A DNA stretch of 55,095 nt from a virus: the IMG/VR virus record IMGVR_UViG_3300000116_000011, positions 1-55,095 of that record; one strand, written 5' to 3'. Below the pieces are notes generated by a model. The model was given only the letters and a program-made list of their open reading frames with translations. It ran no database searches and was not told the DNA's origin. The position numbers and the translations under genes were made by a program. The stretch's first letter is position 1, and each line of letters starts with the position of its first letter. Shown here piece by piece: positions 13,994 to 22,142 of the stretch.

Positions 13994-15001
13994 TCAAATT
14001 TTAGAATCTAGACCTTTTAGCTTAAGAAACTCATCACAAATTAATTTATTGTCAATTTTTGAGACATCAAAATCATTTTTATAAATTTCAATGCATTTAG
14101 CTAATCTAAATTCATCCCAAGGGAAATTAGAAGGAGTATCTCTAAAAAAAGTTTCAAACAAATGAATACAATTTTTTTTCATTTCTAAAACCTTTTCTTT
14201 GTCTGATAATACTTCAAGTATTTTTGCTTGAATTTCCTTGACAGTTTGTTTGCTTAAGTCAAATAAAAGCATATAATCCTCTACATTTTCCATAATATTC
14301 TCCCATCCGATATTCATTGCATTAACACATATTGGTATACATCCACATTGTATAACGTCAAAAAAACTATGAGTTGATGGTCTATCGCCCCGAAGAACAA
14401 AAGACATATCTGAATTAGATAATTCTTTTAGGTAATTATCATGCTCGCTTGCGGGGCATGGTTCTACATAAATACGATGTTTAAATTCTTCTATGCAAAA
14501 ATTAGGATTAGGTTTTTTTTGAAAAAAATCAAAAATTTTCTTACGAGTGCGATGATTACCAACATTGCCTTTCCAGTAGACTCTATTGTAATAGCTCACT
14601 CGATCAACCCTATCTTTTAGTCTCCAGTAAAGCGGGGGCTTAGATATAGTTCTTGCTATATTCCAGTCCACAGGAACATGAATAAGATATGGGTTTTTGC
14701 AAAAATCATTACGAGTAAAACAAAAATTCTTAGCCTCAGGCACTTCTATTTTATCATCGACACAAAAGCCTGATCGACAGCCCTTCCTCCTGTAAAGACC
14801 TTTGTTATTAGCAGCGATATATTTCATGCGGTATATTGCTCTTGAGTTTTCTTTAAATACGGGCGAGTCTGAGTTCCAGTCGGACGGAAGAATCATTAAG
14901 TCGGCATTTTTTTTCTCTTTTACAAATTCAATATCAGGGTATTTAGCTTTAGTACAGATAAAACCTGTTCTACTTAAATAATTGTCTACATAAATCTTCA
15001 T
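13994..15001 (-). CDS. Exostosin-like (GT47-type) glycosyltransferase
   Basis: The C-terminal half has YLKELSNSDMSFVLRGDRPST, then FFDVIQCGCIPICV (about residues 190-226), the exostosin signature for UDP-sugar binding. The N-terminal half (VEPCPASEH and earlier) corresponds to the rest of the GT-B fold. Eukaryotic GT47 enzymes build heparan sulfate or add arabinose/galactose to plant cell-wall polymers. The stop overlaps the next start. Confidence 0.78.
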   Translation of the reverse strand: MKIYVDNYLSRTGFICTKAKYPDIEFVKEKKNADLMILPSDWNSDSPVFKENSRAIYRMKYIAANNKGLYRRKGCRSGFCVDDKIEVPEAKNFCFTRNDFCKNPYLIHVPVDWNIARTISKPPLYWRLKDRVDRVSYYNRVYWKGNVGNHRTRKKIFDFFQKKPNPNFCIEEFKHRIYVEPCPASEHDNYLKELSNSDMSFVLRGDRPSTHSFFDVIQCGCIPICVNAMNIGWENIMENVEDYMLLFDLSKQTVKEIQAKILEVLSDKEKVLEMKKNCIHLFETFFRDTPSNFPWDEFRLAKCIEIYKNDFDVSKIDNKLICDEFLKLKGLDSKI

Positions 15002-15693
15002 TTTAAATAATTATAATTTTTGTAATCAATAGAAAGTTTTTTTGTTAAAATATCAGGGTATATAAATTCGCTGCGAGCAACTTCTTTATGTTTACCTAAT
15101 TTAGCATTTATTCCACTAATAAATAAAGCTTCAGACCAAAGATAATGGTCTTTTTTTGAAAAAGGAATTGAGTTTAGATATTGATTTCTTGCCCACCAAA
15201 AATTTCCAGAATAATGCCATGTATTCGAGACTCCAAAGGGTTGGCCGTTAGTGTTAGCTTTATTGCACCCACACGTGTCATATTCTTTCAATAAATTTAA
15301 ACACAACTGATAACTCTCGATGAGATGATATTCCATAAAATCAACCCAAGCATCTATACACTCTTTTTTTTGAGATAAAGATCCTTTTGACCATTTATTA
15401 GTAGCACCTTTAGAGTGAAGATACAAAGTGTTGCCCGATGAATTTTTAGAAGCTAAATCTTTAGCCAGATTAACGGTTGTAACTTCACTTTTATCGTATT
15501 CATTTTGATGAACTCTAACTTTTGTTAAGCACGATATTTTGTCACTCCATTCTTTTTTATAAAGCCCAACGCAATTAACATGCAATGAATTTATGGCTCT
15601 TAATAGATTACTGTTTTTAATTTTGTTGTATGTTTTATAAAAACGGTCCAGACCGTCATTTTTGCAAAATAGATGGTAAACAACGGTATTCAT
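14998..15693 (-). CDS. Viral/bacterial glycosyltransferase-like protein (HYSGNFWWA type)
   Basis: TLYLHSKGATNKW near residues 89-101, followed by a helical region and TWHYSGNFWWARNQYL (about 158-173), is a pattern I recall from glycosyltransferase-like proteins of phages, giant viruses and bacterial glycan clusters. WSEALFISG near 186-194 would provide the late acidic residue. Sugar specificity cannot be told. Overlaps its upstream neighbour by ATGA. Confidence 0.62.
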   Translation of the reverse strand: MNTVVYHLFCKNDGLDRFYKTYNKIKNSNLLRAINSLHVNCVGLYKKEWSDKISCLTKVRVHQNEYDKSEVTTVNLAKDLASKNSSGNTLYLHSKGATNKWSKGSLSQKKECIDAWVDFMEYHLIESYQLCLNLLKEYDTCGCNKANTNGQPFGVSNTWHYSGNFWWARNQYLNSIPFSKKDHYLWSEALFISGINAKLGKHKEVARSEFIYPDILTKKLSIDYKNYNYLK

Positions 15694-15694
15694 T

Positions 15695-16381
15695 TTAGGT
15701 ATTAATTAATTCATATATTGTCTCCATAGTCTCAGGGAGAACGTAGTGTGTTGTGATTTTATTTTTTTTAATTATTTCATCAATGCAGACTGATTGATTT
15801 TCTTTTACTACAGCAGGGGGAGGCCCCCAGCTTAGGGAAAATGTGGGTGTTAAATTTATTTCTTGCTCTTTTAAGGCGAGACCAACATAATAATCTTCCG
15901 CAGCCTGTTTTATGCCATATATTCCTTCAATTTTAGATCTATTTCTATAAAAATGTTTCAATGACTCAATACACTTTTTAACTGCACTTCTTGTCAAAAC
16001 ATATCCCGCTCCACCTTGAGCATACCCTTTTTGTCCTAGCTGCTTCCCTATGTACAAATCTTGAGATGGATCATAAGTTTTTAAAAATTCAATTAATCTA
16101 TCAAAGCAAACATAGGTATCGTCGTCGCATTTAAACAAAAAATCCCATTCATAATCTAATGATTTTACTAGCATTTTATATGTTTTTTCTGTTAATCCAT
16201 TCCTGCATTCCCCTTTATCTGGTTCACAATTCCATGTTTTAGGCATTTTCTCTGATTGAGTTTTGTTTCCGTAAAAAAAATAATCATGTGGTGATTTTAT
16301 GTCTTTAATCCATGTCGCAAGACAAGCATCGGCCCGTGTTTGAGTTGATGAGCAGGTTAATATTGCTACAAGTATTTTCAT
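15695..16381 (-). CDS. GT31-like galactosyltransferase (fringe/beta-1,3 type)
   Basis: FLFKCDDDTYVCFDRLIEFL (residues 81-100) is the GT31 DDD metal site with the typical 'K-x-DDD-x-Y-V' context. YAQGGAGYVLTRSAV (120-134) and AAEDYYVGLAL (160-170) are the other two diagnostic blocks (G-G-A-G-x-x-L-S and E-D-V). In plants GT31 enzymes galactosylate hydroxyproline; in animals they extend O-glycans. It sits beside a prolyl 4-hydroxylase gene, which makes hydroxyproline a plausible acceptor. Confidence 0.85.
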   Translation of the reverse strand: MKILVAILTCSSTQTRADACLATWIKDIKSPHDYFFYGNKTQSEKMPKTWNCEPDKGECRNGLTEKTYKMLVKSLDYEWDFLFKCDDDTYVCFDRLIEFLKTYDPSQDLYIGKQLGQKGYAQGGAGYVLTRSAVKKCIESLKHFYRNRSKIEGIYGIKQAAEDYYVGLALKEQEINLTPTFSLSWGPPPAVVKENQSVCIDEIIKKNKITTHYVLPETMETIYELINT

Positions 16382-16420
16382 TGCCCTGCCTTTGGGACAT
16401 GTATGAATAATGGTTTTTTT

Positions 16421-17506
16421 TTACTCACTATCTCTGGGAGTAGAAATAGTTCTTGGACCGTAAGCATTAATAACTTCTCGGTCTTCGCTAGCTTCCCTAA
16501 TCCATATAGTTAATATATATTTTAATCCTTTTTTTATCGTTGTTCCTTCATGATGACTAGACTCTAATGGGAATCCATTTTCATCTATATTTTTCCAGAA
16601 AACTGCCGTGCCAATTTTTGGTTTAATTTTTAAAATTTTACCTTTTTCGTCTTTCACATTCCAGAATTTAGTAGACCCTCCCTTTTTAGGTTCATTTAAA
16701 TACACCATAAAAGAATATACCCTATTACCTCCTTCTTCTGGAGAAGCAAATTCTTGACCTCCACGCTCTCTAGTATCCCAGCCATCAAAATGACAATAAA
16801 AGTAATCACCTTTAGAGTATTTTTGCATTTGAATGCCTTCGCACCTATCTGGATGAACGCCTAACGCAAGACATGCTTTGTTCTCTATAGACATTAGAAA
16901 AAGCATCTCATCTTTACTGAAATTTAAATTAGGCTGTCTTGTTATGAATGCAGTTTCGGACCTTCGATCATCTTCATCAATAACATTACCCTCTCCATAA
17001 GCAGTTACTGGAGATGGTTCTAAATGACGCTCTCCTAAAGTTATCGCATCTTTGCATTGAGCTTCCGTCATAAAATTATCAATCATAAAAATATCAAGAG
17101 CATCATCTTGAACTTGAATCTTCTTAGCAAATCTAGTAAAAAAAGGATAACCTTTAATGCCATTTAAATTTCCTGGATCTCTATACAAATTTTCTTTTTT
17201 AGATTTTTTAGATTTTTTCATTTTATTTTTAGAATTAGAATTTACAGAGTTATCTTTAGTTTCCACTTTTGAGGCTGGATTTTCTTCGGGTTTTTGTTTT
17301 TTAGAATCAGGTAATCTTTTGTGAGCTTCTCGAATGATCTCAACACACTCCTGTTGAGTCAAATCAAAACTTTTTAAAGTTTGAAGAACATATGAGGAAG
17401 GAGCTTTCGTCTCTATATTTTCTACGGTCCAATCAATCAAGTCGCATTTTTTCCAGTTAGCGCAGCCCTGCGGAGGGCATCCATTTTTAGAGCATTTATT
17501 TTCCAT
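16421..17506 (-). CDS. Prolyl 4-hydroxylase-like 2OG-Fe(II) dioxygenase
   Basis: The C-terminal ~240 residues form a P4H catalytic domain: HFD (His239, Asp241) in QKYSKGDYFYCHFDGWD, distal His319 in HEGTTIKKGLKY, and Lys329 for 2-oxoglutarate, with the exact P4H spacing H-x-G-x(5)-G-x-K. FMVYLNEPKKGGSTKFW is the usual strand. The N-terminus has four cysteines (5, 10, 15, 21) in C-x4-C-x4-C-x5-C, then a Lys/Asn/Ser-rich linker around 70-105. Target may be a proline-containing phage or host protein. Confidence 0.88.
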   Translation of the reverse strand: MENKCSKNGCPPQGCANWKKCDLIDWTVENIETKAPSSYVLQTLKSFDLTQQECVEIIREAHKRLPDSKKQKPEENPASKVETKDNSVNSNSKNKMKKSKKSKKENLYRDPGNLNGIKGYPFFTRFAKKIQVQDDALDIFMIDNFMTEAQCKDAITLGERHLEPSPVTAYGEGNVIDEDDRRSETAFITRQPNLNFSKDEMLFLMSIENKACLALGVHPDRCEGIQMQKYSKGDYFYCHFDGWDTRERGGQEFASPEEGGNRVYSFMVYLNEPKKGGSTKFWNVKDEKGKILKIKPKIGTAVFWKNIDENGFPLESSHHEGTTIKKGLKYILTIWIREASEDREVINAYGPRTISTPRDSE

Positions 17507-17537
17507 TTATATATAATAAGTTATTTTGTTAAAATTG

Positions 17538-18140
17538 TCAAATAAATTGAGAAAAAGAATAGTGAACAAAAAAGTTTTTGAAAGAATTACCTTTAAACTT
17601 AAATAGTCTTCCGTGTAAGCATTTAGCCGATTCATAAAAAACCATTTCACCTATATTAGCATAAACTTTCCTCCACTTTCCGTCATTTCCTTTTATATCA
17701 AAATGCCAATCTTCATTATTATTTGAACCTAAATCTTTATCTACGATTATTATTGAAGAAACATGGTGAGTTGCAAGATGATCGTAATGAGGCTTACAAA
17801 TAGCTCCTTTTTTATATACCCTGATTCCATAACAATTGTTGGAACTTAAGGGGTTTTTAGATCCAGCCCATTTTTGATGAATTCCTCCTAAAGAATTTAA
17901 AACATCAAACTCAAGCTTGTAAAAATTCTCAATATCATTAGTTGATGCTATATAAGAAAGTTCATCTTGTGGGATTAAACCGTTATGCTGATCAATGGAG
18001 ACACGACCACACTTTTTGTAATAATCACTAATTATTTTCCAAACTTTTTTAGGTACTTTACGGACCTTAAAACCTTTTTTACTTATAGATGGAAGGATTT
18101 CTCTGCTAAGTTTGATTTGAGAATTTTTCGTAAAGTTCAT
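17538..18140 (-). CDS. 2OG-Fe(II) oxygenase (P4H-related family)
   Basis: Counting from the alternative ATG at 18170, IRVYKKGAICKPHYDHLATHHV places HYD at 128-130, and GEMVFYESAKCLHGRLFKF gives the distal His186, with FFVHY near the end. This 'PH-x-D ... VDKDL...EDW... GEMVFYES...HGR ... FVHY' layout recalls hydroxylase-like proteins of algae, viruses and phages. ATG at 18140 leaves a shorter overlap with the upstream oxygenase gene, so I prefer it. Two oxygenase genes overlap in tandem, suggesting joint function. Confidence 0.75.
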   Translation of the reverse strand: MNFTKNSQIKLSREILPSISKKGFKVRKVPKKVWKIISDYYKKCGRVSIDQHNGLIPQDELSYIASTNDIENFYKLEFDVLNSLGGIHQKWAGSKNPLSSNNCYGIRVYKKGAICKPHYDHLATHHVSSIIIVDKDLGSNNNEDWHFDIKGNDGKWRKVYANIGEMVFYESAKCLHGRLFKFKGNSFKNFFVHYSFSQFI

Positions 18141-18702
18141 ATATATGATCAGCTTTATGTGTTTCGTCAAACGATAAAAAACTTGCTAGTGTATATCTTA
18201 TTCCTCCTCTTGCTGCAATCACTTCATGCAAATACTCACTTGTACCAGGAAAGATAACAGTTTTTCCAGTTTCTGGTTTTATTCTCATTTTTTGGTTCGG
18301 TAGATTTAAAAATCCATCTGCAAAATTATCATTAAGAAATGTTACTGAACCAAATTGCCTCCAGAAGTAATCATGATGACCTCCGTCATTCGCTTGTCCA
18401 TCTGCATGCAATGGCATACCTAATCCATCTGGCCATTTTACTATATGAAGAGTGTCTGAGAAAGCTGGGTTTTTGGGGAAAATTTTTCCAATTGCTTCAA
18501 TTATTTGCAACCCATGCAATGTTAGCTCTCTTTGAATTTCTTCATCGTTTATAAGTTCTACTCCCAAAACTCTACCCTTCCAGTAATCTTCATCTTTATT
18601 ATGCATCCCGAAATCTGAATCATGATGATTCAAATAAGAAAGAAGCCTTGACTCTATTTTAACTAAGTTTGTGTTTTTAAAAATTATAGGGAATCCATTC
18701 AT
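18106..18702 (-). CDS. 2OG-Fe(II) oxygenase
   Basis: LHIVKWPDGLGMPLHADGQ gives the His99-x-Asp101 iron site; GKTVIFPGTSEYLHEVIAARGGIRYTLASF gives distal His159 and Arg169 for 2-oxoglutarate. This is the standard P4H/PKHD-type double-stranded beta-helix layout. ATG 18702 lies one base after the upstream stop. Third oxygenase in a row after the two at 16421 and 17538; substrate unknown, a protein side chain or the glycan. Confidence 0.82.
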   Translation of the reverse strand: MNGFPIIFKNTNLVKIESRLLSYLNHHDSDFGMHNKDEDYWKGRVLGVELINDEEIQRELTLHGLQIIEAIGKIFPKNPAFSDTLHIVKWPDGLGMPLHADGQANDGGHHDYFWRQFGSVTFLNDNFADGFLNLPNQKMRIKPETGKTVIFPGTSEYLHEVIAARGGIRYTLASFLSFDETHKADHIYELYEKFSNQT

Positions 18703-18703
18703 A

Positions 18704-21163
18704 TTAATATATTATTTCGTTGTAAAATTTTGTATTCCATTTTATATTTGCAGTAATAGCTCTGGAAAATTTTTGTTCAAGTTTACTTAATTTAGGGTTG
18801 CTATTTAAATTGCTTTTTTTGAAAATTTTAGGCGGAACTTCTAGACCATAACATTCAAAAAGAATTTGTCCGAGAGCTTCTTTCGCAAAGGATAGATCCC
18901 TGACATATATATTTTCTTCTATAAAAAAATCTACAACATCTTTCACATATTCTATATTATTTTTAATGCCAGATAAACTTTCATCATACAATGCCCTTAA
19001 GGGCCAAGCATCTTTTAACTTTTCTATTTGATTACCTGAAGAATAAAGTAATGAACTCATTTGAGCTCTTGGGTCTCTCAGGAAACTAAAGGGGGATAGC
19101 ATAACCCCAGAATCGTTGGCAATTTTTTTAACAAATTCATATGAAATTTTTGGGTATCCGCTTAGAGACGTACTTGCTGCAAAAATTAGAAACGATGAAT
19201 GATCAAAATATCTTAAAAAAGTTTTTTCTGAGCATTGAGCGAAGAAAGGGTTTTTTTTAGATCCTGAAACATCTGGATCGGAAAAGAAATTTTCTTCATA
19301 TACATAGCAATAAAATATAGCTATTGAGTTTTTATCTAAATTAACGTTAATTCTCCTGTAGGCTCTATTTGAAAGTTCTGGAGAATCATTAACGAAACTT
19401 TCAAAATAATAAGTAAATACACTATTAACAAAAGAGCCTCCACACTTAGGTTGGTGAATAAAAAATGGAACTTTTTCTTCTGCTATGTTTTTAACTAAGA
19501 TTTTATTATAAATCTCTAAATCTTGTTTGTATTTATTTTCAATTTGGATCTCTATGTCCTTATCCACTGACCCTTGGTAAAAGTTAATTTTATTAACTGT
19601 ATGATTGATGGGGATTGATTTCAATTCAACTCTGCCAGCATCTATCTTTTTATTTTTCTGAAAAATAGATTTTAAAACAGTTTCAATCAATCTAACATCA
19701 TAAAAAGAAAAATTCCATAAAATAGAATATAAAAAATCTAACTCCTTTGCATTCAACGATTCTTTCCCGATTAAATTTTTAGATAAAAAACCTTTGGGAG
19801 AATAGTTAACCAAGAAGTCGTGAAATTTTAATTTGAATTCTGGACTTCTTACAGAAATTCTATTAGCATTGGCATATGGAATGTAAAGAGAACTTGCAAT
19901 ATCCAAAGGGTTTTTAAGAAAGGAAAAAATAGAAGGGCTTAATTTTAATGAATAACATATCTGATGAAATTCCATAAAAAAGAGGTAATCATAGTCAGTT
20001 GAATATCTTTGATCTAATACTATAGAAAAAGGTTCAAGAAAATCTGACTCCGAAATTTTTTGGAAATCTTCCTGTGCAATACTATAAAAATTACCAACTT
20101 TAGATTGGAACATTTTTCTATCAAAAGGCTCGGGATTTTCCAGAGAGGATAGCAAATAAAAACGAGAATTTTTTTCAGTGGCAAAGCTTATTATGAACGG
20201 AAATCTTCCAGTTTTATTGCAGTGATTAATTAAATACTTTTCTTGAGCTTTTATGCAAAATTCTGAGCCAGATTTAGGCATTGCATAAAAAACCATAATT
20301 TCTTTAAAATTCTTGTTTTTATTGAAAAAATTTAAATTTAACTGTCTATATGGGCTCACTTCTTTTTGGTGAATAATCATGGCATTAGGATATGCCTTTA
20401 TCACACTTTTGGTAGTTATGAATTTATCTCTTGGGTCGCTTATATTTATAATAAAATCAGTATCAATAAGACTGTATTCTGATTTTTCTTTATTGTAATC
20501 ATTGATAGCTATGTCAAAATTATAGTAGCCTGTATCTGGCATATTTTTTTTGATGAATCTTTCAACATTCTTAGACAATTTTTTCATTTTCGGGCTGTTT
20601 TTATAAACGGCCACTCCATTTAGATGTTCTTTATAAAAAGAAAGGTAATGACTTTCGGTCATGCCCTTATATCTACTGCCAGCTATATCAAAATCGTGAG
20701 ATTCGGAAAAACTTAAAATCCTATCAAACCACAAATGCTGACAAGGAAAAGTATCAGACTCTAACATTAAATTATATTCATATCCCTCCTTAAACATTAA
20801 ATCGAGAGATCTAAAAAATAAATTATTGGCCCCAGCAGTATAGCCTAGTTTAGGCATTGAAAAAGGCTTTGGACTGCTAAGCCATGGATACCAAAAAGTA
20901 TCTTCTTCAAATGTTAAATTTAAATCTACTATTTTAACATCATTTATATTTATATGTTTTTTTATTGATTGGTGAAATTTTTCTATCCTCGTTGAAAGCA
21001 CTAATTTATTAAAATATATATATAAATCTATGGAGTAAGTTTGAGAAGGAAAACTGTTTAAATAATGGTATATTGATTGTTCTAATTCTCCGCTTGTAAA
21101 CTCTCTGATTGTTGCAACATAAAAAACACAAAGTTTTTCACATCTTTTTAATTTATTAATCAT
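18704..21163 (-). CDS. Three-domain fusion: glycosyltransferase + two sulfotransferases
   Basis: 819 residues. Residues 1-275 look like a GT-A glycosyltransferase (NLMLESDTFP at 131-140, FDIAGSRYKG at 158-167). Residues ~286-555 form a first sulfotransferase: 5'-loop YAMPKSGSEF (293-302) and 3'-site FLKNPLDIASSLY (415-427), ending ENKYKQDLEIYN. Residues ~560-819 form a second: IHQPKCGGSF (569-578) and FLRDPRAQMSSLL (694-706), ending LEQKFSRAITANI. Both sulfotransferase domains keep their motifs. First gene of the minus-strand operon, next to a divergent promoter. Confidence 0.75.
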   Translation of the reverse strand: MINKLKRCEKLCVFYVATIREFTSGELEQSIYHYLNSFPSQTYSIDLYIYFNKLVLSTRIEKFHQSIKKHININDVKIVDLNLTFEEDTFWYPWLSSPKPFSMPKLGYTAGANNLFFRSLDLMFKEGYEYNLMLESDTFPCQHLWFDRILSFSESHDFDIAGSRYKGMTESHYLSFYKEHLNGVAVYKNSPKMKKLSKNVERFIKKNMPDTGYYNFDIAINDYNKEKSEYSLIDTDFIINISDPRDKFITTKSVIKAYPNAMIIHQKEVSPYRQLNLNFFNKNKNFKEIMVFYAMPKSGSEFCIKAQEKYLINHCNKTGRFPFIISFATEKNSRFYLLSSLENPEPFDRKMFQSKVGNFYSIAQEDFQKISESDFLEPFSIVLDQRYSTDYDYLFFMEFHQICYSLKLSPSIFSFLKNPLDIASSLYIPYANANRISVRSPEFKLKFHDFLVNYSPKGFLSKNLIGKESLNAKELDFLYSILWNFSFYDVRLIETVLKSIFQKNKKIDAGRVELKSIPINHTVNKINFYQGSVDKDIEIQIENKYKQDLEIYNKILVKNIAEEKVPFFIHQPKCGGSFVNSVFTYYFESFVNDSPELSNRAYRRINVNLDKNSIAIFYCYVYEENFFSDPDVSGSKKNPFFAQCSEKTFLRYFDHSSFLIFAASTSLSGYPKISYEFVKKIANDSGVMLSPFSFLRDPRAQMSSLLYSSGNQIEKLKDAWPLRALYDESLSGIKNNIEYVKDVVDFFIEENIYVRDLSFAKEALGQILFECYGLEVPPKIFKKSNLNSNPKLSKLEQKFSRAITANIKWNTKFYNEIIY

Positions 21164-21191
21164 TATAAGTGTATATTAGTATTATACTAAC
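21164..21191. promoter_or_regulatory. Divergent promoter region with AAGTGTATAT motif and palindrome
   Basis: Only 28 bp separate the divergent genes. AAGTGTATAT begins at 21167 (+), and TTAGTAT-T-ATACTAA (21176-21190) is a perfect odd palindrome that supplies a TATACT box on + and TATAAT on minus. Leaders of both transcripts would be nearly absent. Confidence 0.5.
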
Positions 21192-21416
21192 TTGAGAACT
21201 TTATTTTTATATTTTATTTTATTTTTTTTACTCGGGTGCAAGACAATACCTCTGAAAAAAGTTATTGAACCTGCAAATAATACAATAAAAGAAGAAATAA
21301 GTCAATCGAAAAATGAAACCGAAAAACCGTTTAAGGAGTTTTTATTAATAATATTTATTGTATTTAGTTTTTGCTTTATAGCTAATAGATTTAAAGCAAA
21401 ACAGCAGAAGCTTTGA
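21192..21416 (+). CDS. Small lipoprotein with C-terminal membrane segment (u-spanin-like)
   Basis: Start is TTG at 21192. Residues 1-16 form a lipoprotein signal with lipobox LLGC (Cys16). A polar, charged segment (17-49) follows, then a hydrophobic helix at about 50-64 (FLLIIFIVFSFCFIA) and a basic tail. N-terminal lipid plus C-terminal membrane helix is the topology of unimolecular spanins, which fuse inner and outer membranes at lysis. At 74 residues it is much shorter than the best known ones, so this is a tentative call. Confidence 0.4.
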   Translation: MRTLFLYFILFFLLGCKTIPLKKVIEPANNTIKEEISQSKNETEKPFKEFLLIIFIVFSFCFIANRFKAKQQKL

Positions 21417-21594
21417 TCAAAATCATAAAACTTCTCTTCCTCCTTACTTCTACTTTCCATCCATGAGCTCGAATTCTTCGATTAACATCTCCAAGATATT
21501 TCTTATGAATTAATGCATAAACATCTTCACCTTCTAATTCTACATTATCAGAAAATTCATCCAAAATATCTTTGATATAAAAAGCACCTTTCAC
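21391..21594 (-). CDS. Small hypothetical protein (67 aa)
   Basis: Starts with GTG at 21594, right behind an AAGTGTATTATTAATATAA motif. The C-terminal half (VNRRIRAHGWKVEVRRKRSF) is basic and could bind nucleic acid; residues 20-45 look helical. Its 3' end overlaps the convergent spanin-like gene by 26 bases. No family recognised. Confidence 0.45.
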   Translation of the reverse strand: MKGAFYIKDILDEFSDNVELEGEDVYALIHKKYLGDVNRRIRAHGWKVEVRRKRSFMILIKASAVLL

Positions 21595-21617
21595 TTATAT
21601 TAATAATACACTTAACA
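21595..21617. promoter_or_regulatory. Divergent promoter between 21594 (-) and 21618 (+)
   Basis: On the minus strand the sequence reads AAGTGTATTATTAATATAA just before GTG at 21594. The 23-bp gap must hold signals for both genes; the motif resembles the AAGTGTATAT elements at 21167, 38067, 41133 and 44599. Confidence 0.4.
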
Positions 21618-22142
21618 ATGCTTAAAAAACAATTTAATAAATTAAGGTTTGAGTGGAGAAGCTTAAATAAAGAGTTGCAATCTATTAAAAAAATTCAAGA
21701 ATTAGCTCTACCTTTATTTACAGAAGAAATTTCAAAACATATAGATTTAAATAAACTGAAAGATAAAGAGCCTGAAAGAAAAAAAGAATCCAAAAATATA
21801 TTCGAAGAGCCTGAGTTGAAGATTATATTTAGAGAATTAGCTAAGGAAACTCACCCAGACAAAGGCCAAGGTAAAGAAGAAAATTTTTCAAAAATATCAA
21901 AAGCAAAAAGAGATAATAAATTAAACATTTTTCTTGAAGAAGCTAGAAAATTGAATAAAAATAATATTGAGATTACTTATGATGTATTAGAAAAAATAGA
22001 AAAAGAAATAATTATTATAAAAAAAGATATACATGAAATTACGAATTCGTTTTATTGGGTTTGGTACTTTGAGACAGCAGAAAAGAGAGAAGAAATTATA
22101 AAAACTTTCATAAAAAATAATGAGACAGAAAAAACAAAATAA
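21618..22142 (+). CDS. J-domain-like protein
   Basis: FRELAKETHPDKGQGKEENFSKISKAKRD (about residues 71-99) contains the HPDK tetrapeptide (79-82) after a helix, followed by F-x-x-I-x-x-A, which is helix II to III of a DnaJ J-domain. No Gly/Phe or zinc region is present. The flanks are Lys/Glu-rich and coiled-coil-like. J-domains recruit host DnaK, so it may assist assembly or replication. Overlaps phoH by 23 bases. Confidence 0.65.
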   Translation: MLKKQFNKLRFEWRSLNKELQSIKKIQELALPLFTEEISKHIDLNKLKDKEPERKKESKNIFEEPELKIIFRELAKETHPDKGQGKEENFSKISKAKRDNKLNIFLEEARKLNKNNIEITYDVLEKIEKEIIIIKKDIHEITNSFYWVWYFETAEKREEIIKTFIKNNETEKTK

